DNA of 64,000 bases from Dasyornis broadbenti. Taxonomy: Eukaryota; Chordata; Aves; Passeriformes; Dasyornithidae. Shown piece after piece: positions 23,216 to 35,700 of this stretch. The notes beneath the pieces are model-generated. The model saw nothing but the letters and a program-made list of their open reading frames with translations. It ran no database searches and had not been told where the DNA came from. The DNA lies in contig VZRN01004391.1 of assembly GCA_013397935.1 (NCBI GenBank), forward strand, positions 407,299 through 471,298, written 5' to 3'. The number at the start of each line of letters is the position of its first letter. Position 1 is the first letter of the stretch. The position numbers and the translations under genes are program-made.

Positions 23216-24548
23216 GTGAGTGTTCCCTTGAGGGGGCAGGGAGGGACAGGGGGCGGCTAAGTGGTGGGGGAGGTGGGTAGAGGCTTACCAGGTTCTTCCA
23301 TGGGGTCTCACCACACTGCTTGGAAAGACTTCTGGGACGTCTGTGCACTCCTGAATATATTGTCACTTTGTGGTGGCTTTGTCACTACCAGCCACTTGTG
23401 CCCACTGATGGAGGTCTGGGGTCACAGAAACCTTGCAACAGGGTATCAGATTACCAGGCTTGAGACGTTGCTTTAAAGAGACAAATAGGAGGGGGTTATG
23501 GGTTTTGAGGATGTAATCTTTCTCTTGTACTCTGGCTGTTGGAAACTGTGTAGATGAGAGTCATACGAATGCATGGGACAGGCTTTTTTCAAAAAAGTTC
23601 AAGTAAGACTGAAGCATGTTGAAAGGGAGGGAACTTTTATCTGCTTTTGTTTGCCACTGCTAATGTGATTTTCTTTCAGCAGATAAGCTCAACCAGGTTC
23701 CTGAGAAGCATCCCTTGGGCCCTTGGCCCCTGAAGACTCTGCTGTTACTGGAGGACTCGGGAGAGAGCGACTTATGGCAAGTCTACCATGAAGGCCTGAG
23801 AAACTTTCTTTGCTTTAGAGAAGGCATGGCTCTGCCTGCAGTCTGGCCAATTTCAGTTGAACAAATGAGACAGTTTCTGGTCGCCATGGAGTCCCAGGAT
23901 CTGCCTCCCACAAAAATAATAATGTATATGGAAGGACTGTCCTTCATCTCCAGAATGGTAAATCATCCTGATCCTCTTCCAGATCCTGTTATCTGTTCCA
24001 TGATGTCAAGGTTGAAACGTAGGACTCACCGTTCAAATTATGGATACTCTCCTGTAACAGTTGAAGTGTTAAGATCTCTCCTGGGAACTCTGGAGTCTGT
24101 GTGTAGCTCTCCTTATGAGTGTATGTTGTTCCGTGCCATTTTTACTGTAGCTTTTTTTGGTGTACTCCGTATAGAAGAGATGGTGGCAAATCATCAAAAT
24201 ATAGCACAGCTAGAGCTCCTGTACTTGAGTGACCTCCAGCTGACCGAAGGGAGTGCAAACCTTTTTTTGCATACATCTCATATGGGCCAACAGAGATATT
24301 TGGTCCAACTGAGATTATGTAAAGAGACGTGGTTATGTCCTGTTGAAGCTCTCCGTATCTATGTGGCAGTACGGCCACGAGGAGGGGGCCCTCTCTTTGT
24401 GCACTCAAATAGTATGGCTGTGACAAAGAGGGAGTTCCTCACTGTCTTCCGCCGTGGTCTTAGGTTTGCTGGACTTCCTGCAAACCAGTATGGTGAGCAC
24501 TCCTTCTGGCTGGGGAACCGTAACAGTATCTCATGGGTATTCCCATGA
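23050..24548 (+). CDS. Domesticated tyrosine-recombinase-like protein, copy 2 (two exons)
   Basis: Exon 1 is 23050-23215 and exon 2 is 23680-24548. They total 1035 nt, 344 aa. The intron is 464 nt, phase 1 (donor ACTG|GTGAGT, acceptor TTTCAG|CAGATA), at the same position as in copy 1. The recombinase-like domain again has 'WPISVEQMRQFL' (about 111-122), 'SPVTVEVLRSLLGTLESVC', box I 'FFGVLRIEEM' with R219, no SKTDQ lysine (SHMGQ, H256), and box II HSFW (H329, W332). Just after HSFWLG, 19 nt stand where copy 1 has 24 before the shared GGGTAT. The frame therefore shifts and ends in 'NRNSISWVFP'; the alternative frame would continue to an 'ARWW' end resembling copy 1. Catalysis is unlikely. The long conserved frame suggests a retained function, but what it is cannot be read from the sequence. 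Confidence 0.77.
23680..24548 (+). CDS. Recombinase-like copy 2, exon 2 (recombinase domain)
   Basis: An 869-nt exon with the full domain and an altered C-terminus. It begins in the alignable sequence just before 'EKHPLGPWPLKT', matching 'QKHSLGPSPLKT' of copy 1. Confidence 0.8.
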
Positions 24549-24824
24549 AGTGATTAATAGAATGGCAAGGTGGTGGTGAAGATTATGAAAAAGACATACT
24601 TCTGTCTATCTGTTGTGCTTCCATAGTACAGAGTATCTTCTGCAATGCTCAAATTTTATACTTTATACAGACTAAATTTTCAGTAAAGCTAGAGAGAATG
24701 AGAGGAACAAGTGGAAGGTGACTTCACAACTGCGGTGGTTTTAAAACTGCTGGGACTTATGGGGCAGTGCACATTCTATTCAGTATGTTTGTTCTAATTG
24801 CATTTTGACTTTGTGTAATTTTAC

Positions 24825-24830
24825 AATAAA
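24825..24830 (+). terminator. Polyadenylation signal of recombinase-like gene 2
   Basis: AATAAA 277 nt after the stop codon, followed within about 30 nt by a T/GT-rich stretch (TTGTTTTGTTGC), the usual arrangement of a cleavage site. A functional 3' end supports a transcribed gene. Confidence 0.65.
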
Positions 24831-27800
24831 CAGTATTTTCTTTCAAGAACTTTTCCAGGTTGTTTTGTTGCTTTTTTTTACACCCTGGTCAAAGGCCATT
24901 CATTGCAGTGGTGACAATGTAACAACACAAGCATGCACTCTTTTTATTGTCTAGAATGATGAGAAGTAAAGCTAACTGACAGCTGGTGACAGTGTGACAC
25001 CAGCAGTGAAGTTACTCTGTTATCCCAACTGCAGTTCCATAGGAGCTGCATCCAACCTCACCTGTTGCTCTTGCAGTCTCAGCCTCCTCACCTATGGAAG
25101 CCTTCCCATTAACAATTCTTAGGCTTCTTCACTGATCCCTCTTGAAAGGATATATCAAACCTGGATACTGACCTAATGTTGCATTTAATTAAAGAGCGGC
25201 TAATACATGGAAGCTGGCCCTGCTCAGTTCAAAAGCAGCAGAGGACATAGAGATAGCTTACAAAAATAACCCTCACTCTGTAACTGATGCATTTGTTAGA
25301 CTTCTAGAACAGATTAAATGACTAGTATCTGAGAAACATGATCATAACAAGGTTGAGTGTCACCTTTCATACATAAGGGTGTTTGAAGTAATATCCTGTG
25401 TAGTGTTTCACATCAGTGTGTTTAGGAGCTACCGAGGTGACAACTAGGTATTCAGAAAACAGCCAGCATCGTACTGCACCCCTCAGTCCTCCAGCTAGTT
25501 TCCAGGAGGATCTTCAGTTAGAGGAAGTTCACTCTGCAGAAACAGAGCTGTGATAGTAAACAACAATCTGTTAATTCCCTGGCATACATTTGGTAGCTCC
25601 CCTTCTACAGCTTTATTACAAGCTGTTGCAGAATTAGCACGCTGTGATGCTGATGCTGAGTCCCAGTCATCTTGCTCCTATTCATGATTATGAATCTGGT
25701 TCCACCAGCGCGGTCATTGGGAAGCCTTGATCACATTCCAGGATGCACTGATGCATTAACTGGGGACCAGCAGCCTTTTGGACACTTTCAGTCAACTGAT
25801 CCATAGAAGTTACTATAGCAATTGGATCCCCTCTCTCCAAGGAACTCAACCCCACAGCCCAATAGGTGGCTCTTTGGGTGAGGGACCAGGGAGCTCTTAC
25901 TTCCTGTGGTTAGAGAAAATCCCAGTCCCCAGTAGCCCTCAGCTTCTATTTTTGTTAGCATAAATCACTCTCCACATGTAAGGGAGACTCTCTACACATA
26001 TTCAGTTAAAGAATCTTTCTGAGTGCAACTGTATTCTTTTTGTAAATTAGCCAGTTCAGTAAGAGTAAAAGGTATTTCTTTTGTAATTATGCAAGGGAAA
26101 GCATTATTAGTTCTTTTACATTGATATGCTGTTTTAATTAACAGCCATTTTTTTTTCATATCCAGTTGGCACAGTGAGATGCTTTGAATTTAAAGCAATG
26201 TACTGAATATCACCTCCTGACCTGTTGCTATAAGGCTGGAAGTTTCATCTGGGGCTTTTCTTTGTACAACCCAAGTGAACACAGCCTTTTTGGCAGGTGT
26301 TTCCGGCAGAGAAAGAAAACAGGTCCCTGTGGTTAAGCCACATAGTATACTTGAGTTTATTCACCAATCGGCACCGAACACAAGAAACTCCCCCACCTTA
26401 TGTGAGCCCCTGTGAAAAAGCTCCAGAACCAGGTGAGTATCTTAACACCCACCACTAACCTCTGTACTTAATGTCACCCAAAGAAGATAGCTTAAAAAAA
26501 ACAAACCCACAATTCATTTACTTAGTTTTCTATTACAGTGGCTGCAAAAGCTGGGCTAGGGCAGTGGTGAATTGGGTGTTGCCAGCAGCTCTCATAATCG
26601 AAAAGCTTCCCAGCCTTTCCTGGCCCCTAGGGCACATCCCCATTGCTGGATTTGTTCATCCTAACCTGAGTGGAAATGTGGCTACCTGTTTCCTTTCAAT
26701 CAGGGAGACTGAGGAAATATAAAGGTCTCTGAAGACTCCTGGAGGAAAGCTAAGCAGCAAAATTAAGCTGAAAAATCTAGTGATGAAACACATGGTAATA
26801 CTCCCACAGGTAGAGCACAGCCAAACCCAGCGTGCAGAAAATGAAGAAAAGCTTCCTGAGCCAAAGATTCAGGAGCATGCCTACCACTACATCTCTAACC
26901 ATACAGTAAGCACCAATGCAAGTTCAGATTTTTTCTTTTCTCACAAAATTTCTCCACCTTGTCCTGCAGAAGCCAGCAGTAACATTTTTTATTGGTTTTT
27001 TTGTGTCTACAGACCCTGAAGAAGGGATTTGGGTACCTACCAATTTTAATTGCGGTGTTGGCACTTGAATTGAGGATACCATCTTGAACACTCAATCTCC
27101 CATTTCTGCCAGCAGTCTCTTCTTCCCTTTGCAGTTCTCCAGGGCTGACCCTGTGTGCTGCCTTTGAGTCAGACTGAGACAGCCGAGACCACGGGGAAGC
27201 CTGCAGGCTCACGATTTGTGACCATAATGTTTCAAAAACACTTGATTTTCCTACTGCATGTGCACAGAAGCAGCTTTGTTTTGACATTGCATTTTCCTCA
27301 CACCTCTCCTCACCCACCATCCAGAAACAGGGTGCTCCTCTGGCTGAAACCATGGGCACATAAGTAAATTTAATTGACGGTGTGACTTCACAGCATGTCA
27401 TTTATTCCATAAATAATTCCATTGCATATTCCATGCATACACACTCCTACTCAGCAAAACATATGGCAAAAAGGTGTAAATGACTTCACACTTCATCAAA
27501 GACCTAGAGCATTCACCCAGAGGTTTGTAACCAAGCAGTTTACTCCACAGTAAGCTTTGCCTTACCACTGGTCTAATCCAGTTTAGATTGTGTCCTATGA
27601 GGCAATTAGCTCCCTAGCAATGCTAAAGCTTTCACACATCCTTGAATCGAATTATCTATCTCTATTTTGGGGTGTCAGAGTTCTGTTCTGTGGTACAGGA
27701 TAAAGAAGACCTTAACTCCTTTATAAAGGGTCAGGCTCCCACTGACTATTATCTCATGTTAAGCGGGAGATAAAAGGACCCAGTAGCCAAGTATTTGTTA

Positions 27801-28642
27801 GTGCAGAACTCAGACTTTCACAAAGCTATCCAGTGGGTTTATTTATATGATGGTGCTCCATCTCAATCTAGGTAAGGACCAGCACTTAAAATTCAAAAGA
27901 GGAGTAAGATTACACAGTCAAGGGCTCTCATCTTGAGCCAAGATCCTTGTCTTCAGACTTGGAGATGTACACTTGCAATTGATCAGTTTAAGTCAGAAAC
28001 TTCCAGGTCACTTTAATTTATGTCAAACAGACGATTTTTCATCACGTTGAACCCAGTGGCACCTCATCACCTTCCCAATGGCATTTATCTGTGAAGGAGA
28101 GGTGACAAATGCTGAGAATGCTGATGATAAACTTTACAGTGAAATATGTTTTGTTCTGAAATCATCATCCAGGAAATACTCCAGGAGAAGTTTAGTGGAA
28201 GGACTAGTGAATGTTAAAGTGGGAGAATACTATTTGCAGTTGGAGGATATGCAGGAGACCACAGAACAGGGAAGGTGTTCAGTAGCCAGAGCTCCATGAC
28301 TGCTGTTAGTAATTTTTAGTATAGATAAGAAAGATGCCAAAATTAATAAAAATGTGTAAGTGCATACTAGGCATACATTACAATAAAAACCATTCCCACA
28401 TCCTAGCAGCAGCTCAGCACAGTGATCTACAGATGCATGCAGTAAGGGAGAGGGAAGTTCATCTGCTATCAAAGCAGGGACTCTGAATCTGAGAGCTGCC
28501 CCTTCTCTCATTACAGCCTTCTGGTAAAAGCACAGAAGCACATCCTAATCTCTCCAAAGATTTTATACAGCAAACATTATCTGGCACACAGACAGCAGAG
28601 GCCTCCCTATTTCACTGCAGTTTCTTACGTGTGAGGACCTCA

Positions 28643-28684
28643 GAGGACAAGACCTAGTCCTTTCTAGATTTAGGTCTTGTCCTC
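28643..28684. repeat. Perfect inverted repeat (14-bp arms, 14-nt loop)
   Basis: The arms GAGGACAAGACCTA and TAGGTCTTGTCCTC are perfectly complementary around a 14-nt loop. It is too short for a typical microRNA precursor, and no function is evident. Confidence 0.7.
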
Positions 28685-29690
28685 CTTTTCTCCTCTGTGA
28701 TAAGGGCACCAGGTGGGAAACCTCAGCTCCTCTATGAAGGTACTGTGGATTAAATTATTGCTTGAACTGTGGGTATGACGCCCACTGCAGCAGTTTCAGC
28801 TCTCCTCCCCCAGAACCTCAATAAAATTACCAATTTCTTAGCCTGGTAAAAGGAATAGTATTTCATCTTGATAATTCAGCTGGCATACACTTCTGTAATG
28901 GGACCACATCAAAAAGTGAAACTGCAGTCTCATGCGGTTGTTTGCAGAGTAGATGAGTCAGAGCCTTCCTCTTTCCATGCTGCAGCTCACTAAACCTGTG
29001 CCGAGTTTAATAATTTCCATTCCCTTCGGGAGAGAGGGACATACTTGAGCTGGGTGATTGCCCAAATACTGTGCACCATGTAGTGAAAGATTTTAAAGTC
29101 TTAACCTTAATGAGTAATTGATGAACAATTCTTCATTTAGATTGTTAGATTTATAACACATCTGCTTTGGCAGAAAAACATCATAGCTAAAAATTCAAGA
29201 GCAGACAAATTTCACTGTTAATTCAGAGTTAAAATGAACTCTGGATTTCTCTTTGGATGTAATTCCAGCTGCAAAGTTAACAGGGACTGTTTTACGAGGG
29301 AGGTTAGCTAAGAGGGAGGGCTCTACCCATTGCATTAGCATCAGGCTGTGCCTTCACACTGCACATCCCTCACATCCCATCCATGTCCATCCCTGTCTCA
29401 ATAAATCCTAAATCTGACATCAACTCATCACAACCGACTTTATGTCCCATCCAACACGAAAGCTCTGAAGCGGCTGCTGTGAGATTAAATGCCTCAAATC
29501 TACAGGGTAGAACATCCCTGTCTTGATCTTGATGCAGAAGTTGAACTCCAAACATCTAGGCCCATATACTTATCTTTGTTTCTAATTCCTCTGAGTTTTA
29601 GTTGATCCTACATCAAATATAGATGATTGTACCCTTATGCTGCTTTCTTGCACAAAGTCAATCCTGGCAGTTTATCATTCTGCCTCTGGT

Positions 29691-29700
29691 GGGGGGGGGG
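29691..29700 (+). repeat. G10 homopolymer
   Basis: An uninterrupted run of ten G in AT-rich DNA. Such runs are polymorphic and error-prone in assembly. Confidence 0.9.
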
Positions 29701-32700
29701 AAAGCCCTTTAAAGCGCAATTAACTTCAGAAAGAAAAACAATAGCTGTGACAAGTGCCTCCATCCCTCTTGATGGCATTGTAATATAAAATAAGGTGTAA
29801 ATGCAAGTAGAAATCTGTTATATGTCTGCTCACGGTTTTAATAGCAGTGTCTCAATTGCTTATTATGTTGCAGAATAGGCTGTTTAGAAAGATTTTTCTC
29901 TAGGGATCAGACTAAGCACAGAAATAAGGTGATCACTGTGCTCACCTCAATTCCTAAGAAAACACGGCTAATGTGGTTGCTTTCTGCTTGTTTTCTCTCC
30001 AACAACCTGTTCATGCGTTGGCAAATTTCAATTAAATTCAATAGATAAGCAAAAACCTCAGAGATACTCAGGCCTTAAAAATGTCATAGAAATGTGAAAA
30101 AGCTGTGATCTGAGTTGTACTCATCCACCTTTGAGACACAGATCCCTAGGAAACACAGTTTCACCCATTCTGCTGCAACACAGAGGCACCACAGGAGCAA
30201 TAGCTTGTGTAAAGACTCATCAGCCCCATGTCAGAAAGGACACAGAAGGTCCCAGAAGCTGTGCTGTGGTCTGTGCAAAGTGTCTATAGACAAGGGTGGA
30301 ATGAATCTCCCCATTTTCAGATGTCACAGTACGGACACTTATGGTTGAGCAAGTTGTTTAGACTCCTTTTACAGTTGAGACTGAGCAACATGTTTTTCTG
30401 GGGCATGGTTCACCCTTACTAATGTCTGGAATAGACCAAAGGAATCACATGTCAGAAGTACCTATTTATTTCTGTATGCTTCTGGGTTTGGTTTTTGGGG
30501 AGTGGGTGGGAGGCAGAAGCAGGCTCCTGCCCACACCGTTGCACATCTGCAAACGGCTGGCGCTGAACGAACCGGCGTGAACACTTCTGCAAGTAGAGGG
30601 TAGAATACAGCCCATGACCACGTTACTGACAGCTGTTGATTGCTAATCTTATGTCTCTTCAATTCTACAAATGCTTCTTTCCTGACAGTATGTCTGCAGT
30701 GCTATGCAGATGGGCACATGGATCTGAAACACGTTGAAATACCACCTGTTGGGCCAGCTATGCCCAGAGGAATGAGCCAAAAGCAAACCCTGCTAAAACC
30801 CATTGGTATGTAGAGCTCATATTCCAAGGGGACCACAAGCCACTTGGTCACTCTAACATCTGCAGGTCTTCATAGAAGAGTGCCAGTCCCACAGCACATG
30901 CTCTGAAGGCTTGCTTTCTGTGTCACTTTATCTGAAACACAAGGTGATTTTTACCCTGTTCACTCAACTGCTAAACGAGACTGTTGCATGCTTGGCAGGT
31001 TGCTCCTTGGCAAACCCAGGCAGCAAATCCACAGCTCCAGTCCCAGCAGAGGGAAAACCTTCTAAGTCAGATGCAAAACTTGCTTTGAGTGAGGTTTTAT
31101 CTTGGAAACCTTTTCTTTAGCAACCAAGCCACTAAGCCTTGGATTCCCTACAGTTAAATAATGTTTGTATTAAATATGGGAGCTTTCTCATTGATCACCT
31201 AAGCCTGGAGAAGGACCAAGGAAAATATCAGCAATTTCATTCCCACAAACAGAACAGTACCCTGGCTGCTACCACTTGGTGTCACTGACTGTCATAGGTC
31301 TGGTGCCTCCCCACACGCCAGGGCATTCACAGATATTCTTCTGTCCTCTCTCCACTGCCCTCCTGACCCAGCACACTGCAACAGCCACCCCACATGCTCC
31401 TGAGCTCAGACTTCTTCTAGTGGGCACCCATCCAAGCTCCTGGCCCTGGGCAGCACTGCACAGTCCAAGAGGCAGTTTCTCCACCCCCTGTGCCACAGTC
31501 CCCCAAGCCAAAAACACATGCCCTGAGCCCTAGACAAGGTTTGGGAGGGGGGCAGGTGGGGAGGTGAGCACAGGGCCATGCATGAATATCTCAGCCTGCT
31601 GCAGTGCAGGTGCAAAGCAAATTTGCTTTTTTAAGGGAACATATTAAACTTTGCCTTTAACTCTGCCTGAGAGTGCTGGGTTGGGGGTTGTCTTAGATGT
31701 CCTTCTGATGTCCTTCTGCACTCTTGCGTGGCAGAGACTGACCTCACTGGAAATTCCTTCAATTTGACCAGCAAATGCAGGTTATTCTTCCTGTTGCCCT
31801 TTTGTTTCCAACGAATTCCTAGTTGGGATATCAGACTGGTCTGCTAGTAGGAACATTAGAATAAATTGTTCAAATATCTTCTTGTGCTGCAAACCATACC
31901 ATGAACAGCTTTTGAAAACAGGAGTGTAGGGCTGAGAAAAGATCCCTTTAGCCACATGGTCTCTCCTCTGCTTTCTTCAGTTCTCAGTAACTTTTTTCAC
32001 TTCTTACAGCCTCAGCTATTTCCTTTCGCTATGCTTTAGCTCCTACTATTCTGCTTATGGCAGCCCACCTCTCTCCCCTGCTTCCCCCTCCTATGTTCTT
32101 TGAAGACCTTCTTGAGAGCAAACCACATCCTTACATTCCTCTCATTGTTAGAGCCTCCACCACTGCTGCTGTTATGGCTCTTCACGACTTCTTGATAAAG
32201 TGGTCTGGCACAGCTCTGAACCTAACTCTCTTCAGCTTTTCCCTCCCGCAGATGTGCAGACTATCCCAGTAAGTTAATTTTACATATGTTTGAACTAAGT
32301 TCCCCTTAACTATACCATATATACTTCAAAACTGTAACTTATTCCTAGCAATAAGTGCAAGCTCTCAGTGAATTTGAAACTCAGTGCAGGCTTGTGGTCC
32401 TGTAAAAACAGTTTGCCAAACAAACTGCTGGACACTTCAGTGAAAGAAAAAATGGTTATTCCTCTTTGTACCATTTACTCTGGGGTTAATTTTGTGGCAA
32501 TTGATGCTAAAACTGTGCATCATTCAGGGATTGACTCAGACTTGAACTCCCTGAACCACAGGTACATGACTGGATTCTCATTACACAGACAGCAGCATTT
32601 GTGCTTTCCTACAAAGGGCATGGAGAGGTGATCACAAAATCCAGCTTGTGACAGCTTCTGCAGACTGTGTCACCTCTATCCTTCAGCTTGATGATATTTT

Positions 32701-35700
32701 TCATTCTGTGACCCTAGCCCTCTTTGCATTGTAGAAATTCCCGAGTTAATATTTGTCTTAAGGGAGTTACCTTGCTATGTCCAAGCAGCGCCTCTGACAG
32801 ATTAAATTGGTTTTGCAATTTGATCAACATTTGCTACATCAAGAGGGAGCTTTCTCATTGACCTGGAGCACACTGGAGGCACAAGATGCAGACCTGCTTC
32901 AAATTTTTTTTTTTTTTTCACCTCTTATTGTGATTGCTGTATTATCCTGGCAAGCTTCTCTTGAAAATTTTGGTGCTCCAGCCACACTCAGTGTCTTGCA
33001 GCCGAGTCCAGAAGCCCATTGCACCTTGTCAAACCCAGGTCAAAATGGGACCTGTTACTGAGGTGAACCCATCTCTTAGTATCATATCAATAGAGGCACA
33101 AGCCTCCTGCTTCAGCAACTAGTGGCTTTAACTCAGGCATCCCTGCCCACATGTGCTACAGATGTCCCTCAAAGGCCTGTATTCTACACCCGTCATCCTC
33201 AGTGAAGTCAAGCCAGGGAATGGTAAGTGTTAGACTCACTCTTGCTGTCAGACATGGTCCTGCCACAGCCCCTGGGATCCTCAGGGCCTTGTGGACCCAT
33301 TGCTACCACCCTGAATATTGGTACAGCTCCTCTATTTTGTTTTGGTTGTAGCTTGGCTCTCTCAGGCTGCAGCTTCTGGGAGACCTTTCCAGCAAAATGG
33401 CTGATTCTCCACCTCCTTCCCTTTGGGCTTCAGAGAAAGTGTGGCTTATTTCTCTGTAACCTGTGTCTGCCAGGGCAACACCAGGATGGGGTCGTGCTTC
33501 AGAGTCTGACTGTCAATATTTCCCACCAGAAAATCACAGCATCACCTTCACAGAGTGCTAGCAGCTCTGTAACCCCCTGGTCTAGTCAAAGACTTCTATT
33601 TCCCTATCTTCTTATGCATCTGCAAGTCCTCAGAGGCCTCAACATAACTTTTTTCCACAGCCCAGGGATTTTTTGAGGGGTTACTTTAGCACTACAGTTG
33701 CTTACATACCTCTGCACTGTACAGAAATGAATGTAATTTCCATTCACATTCATGCTGACTCAGCCCATCTTCTGCTGCAGCTTTGTTCACTGCTCTTGTG
33801 AAGAGCACCTCTGTGAGCATCCAGGCTGTTGCCTTCTCCTCTTTCTATGCCAGGTGTCTTCTGTTGGTGCTTGCAGACTCCAGTGACAGATGTGGTTCAC
33901 TCCTGCTTCTATATTTCACTCATCATGCCTGGCACTCTCCTAGCTTCTCATGTTTGCCATAGTACCTGCAGCCTGGCAGACTGATTTTGTGAAGTTAAAG
34001 GTAGGGTTTTTTCATGCCACCCTCAGCTTTCACTTTTCCCATTGTTTTGATTCTTCTGTCATATGCACCACACCAGATCACTACCCTGCACACATCAAAG
34101 CTTCTATGCTTGGCGAATGCCCTGTTAATTCTGGATTGTTCAATAGCATCCCTGAGTGATTTGTCCCAGATTGCAATCAGTACTTAATCTTTTAACCCAG
34201 TTAACCAACTCCTTCTGCCTTGGATCTTTCCAAAACTCATCTCTCTAGCTATTTGTATAGCAAATGCTATACATATGCTATTCGCGCTCTCAGCTTAAAG
34301 CCGTATCGCTCATATATTTAATATGCAATGCAGCAATATTTCTCCAGTCTCTTCTGTGCAGATTCACAAAGATATAACTTCACCAGCCTTGGCTGTCACC
34401 TATTGCAAAGATCAACTGCACCAGAACTAGCAATTCTTCATGAGGTGTGGTTGGGAAGTTGCAAATTTTTTCTAGGCAAGACTCATGGGATTTCTTTCAT
34501 CTGTAAACTAAAAGTTAAACTGCAAATAACTGTAGTGGGAGCCAAAAGCTCTTCTCTCTTTCTGTCAGCTATGAAAGAAGGAAATATCTTCAGTAAAGAT
34601 GCCTCATTTTCTTTAAATGTCTGTGGATATTCAGGGAAAAATAGCAAAGATATATCCCTACGCAACAGAGAGCCAAAAAGTTGAGAATTCTCCAAATCAA
34701 GGGCAGTGCATCAGTTTTCTCGGTAGCCAGGTGGAAAGTTGTGGAAGACGTGGAGCAGAGTCAGATGCTCCTCTCCTTGAGTTAATCTCCTTAAGTTGCG
34801 TCTTATACTGCATTGTGAGACTAAGACTCTACATATATAGAGTACCCTTGACTGCTCTCTCTGGAGACAAAAAATCTTTACCATCACAAAGGGCTATAAG
34901 AATGTTCCAGTTGCACACACTGAGATCAATCCAGCCCAGAGTCCACTCACTACAGGGAATGTAAGAGCATGCTCCACAAACAAGGATAGGAACAACCATG
35001 GAGGGATCTTGTCTCTACTTTACCTTTCCAGTATTCAGCACAACTCTCTCAGGAAGAATTTGATTTCTAAACATATCACTGATGAACGAGCTGCTAGCTC
35101 ATCCCATACTGACGTTCTGTAAAATTAAAACGGCATATGTTACATAATTAAAAGCTGTTAAAGTAATAAAGCAATTAATTCTTCATTATATATTGTCCCT
35201 TCTCTTTCTGTCCCTTATACTTACCTATTCCCTGTGGCTTCAGAGAACAGAAATGCTGGAAAGCCCCAGTCCCTTAATGTGTGCTACAGATCCAATTAGA
35301 ACAAACTCTACCCATCAAACCTGTCAGCAGAAACATCTGACAGACCTGACAAATCCTAAAGTACCCACCAGCACCACGATCCTTCATGACCAATCTGAAA
35401 GCACTTTAAAAAAAGGTCACTACCATGTGTCCACCTCATGTGGGGGGCCACTGGAGCTGTGGCTTGCCTGGTGACAGCTGCAGAAGTAGGGACAGACAAC
35501 GAGTGCGTCAGTGTAGTAGCGTTTCATGCTTGCAGTTCATTCTCCTGCCATGCACCAGACAGCCACGAGGAGCAGGCTCAGGCAAACTGAATTCATTCGG
35601 GTCAAGCTGATCCTAAACTGGTCGGTCACACCACTGGTCAGCTTGGAGTTGGGTATCTAAAAGTTACTTGTGAAGGCTTACACAGGCCTGGCCCAGAGCC

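Noticed and set aside
20380..24548. Active DIRS or Crypton transposon
   Set aside because: No reverse transcriptase, no terminal or split repeats, key catalytic residues missing in both copies, and a conserved host-style intron.
26895..27401. 168-codon minus-strand ORF as a gene
   Set aside because: No motif or splice support and no similarity to a family I recognise.
33227..33676. 149-codon plus-strand ORF as a gene
   Set aside because: Low-complexity Leu/Ser-rich translation with no domain; likely chance.
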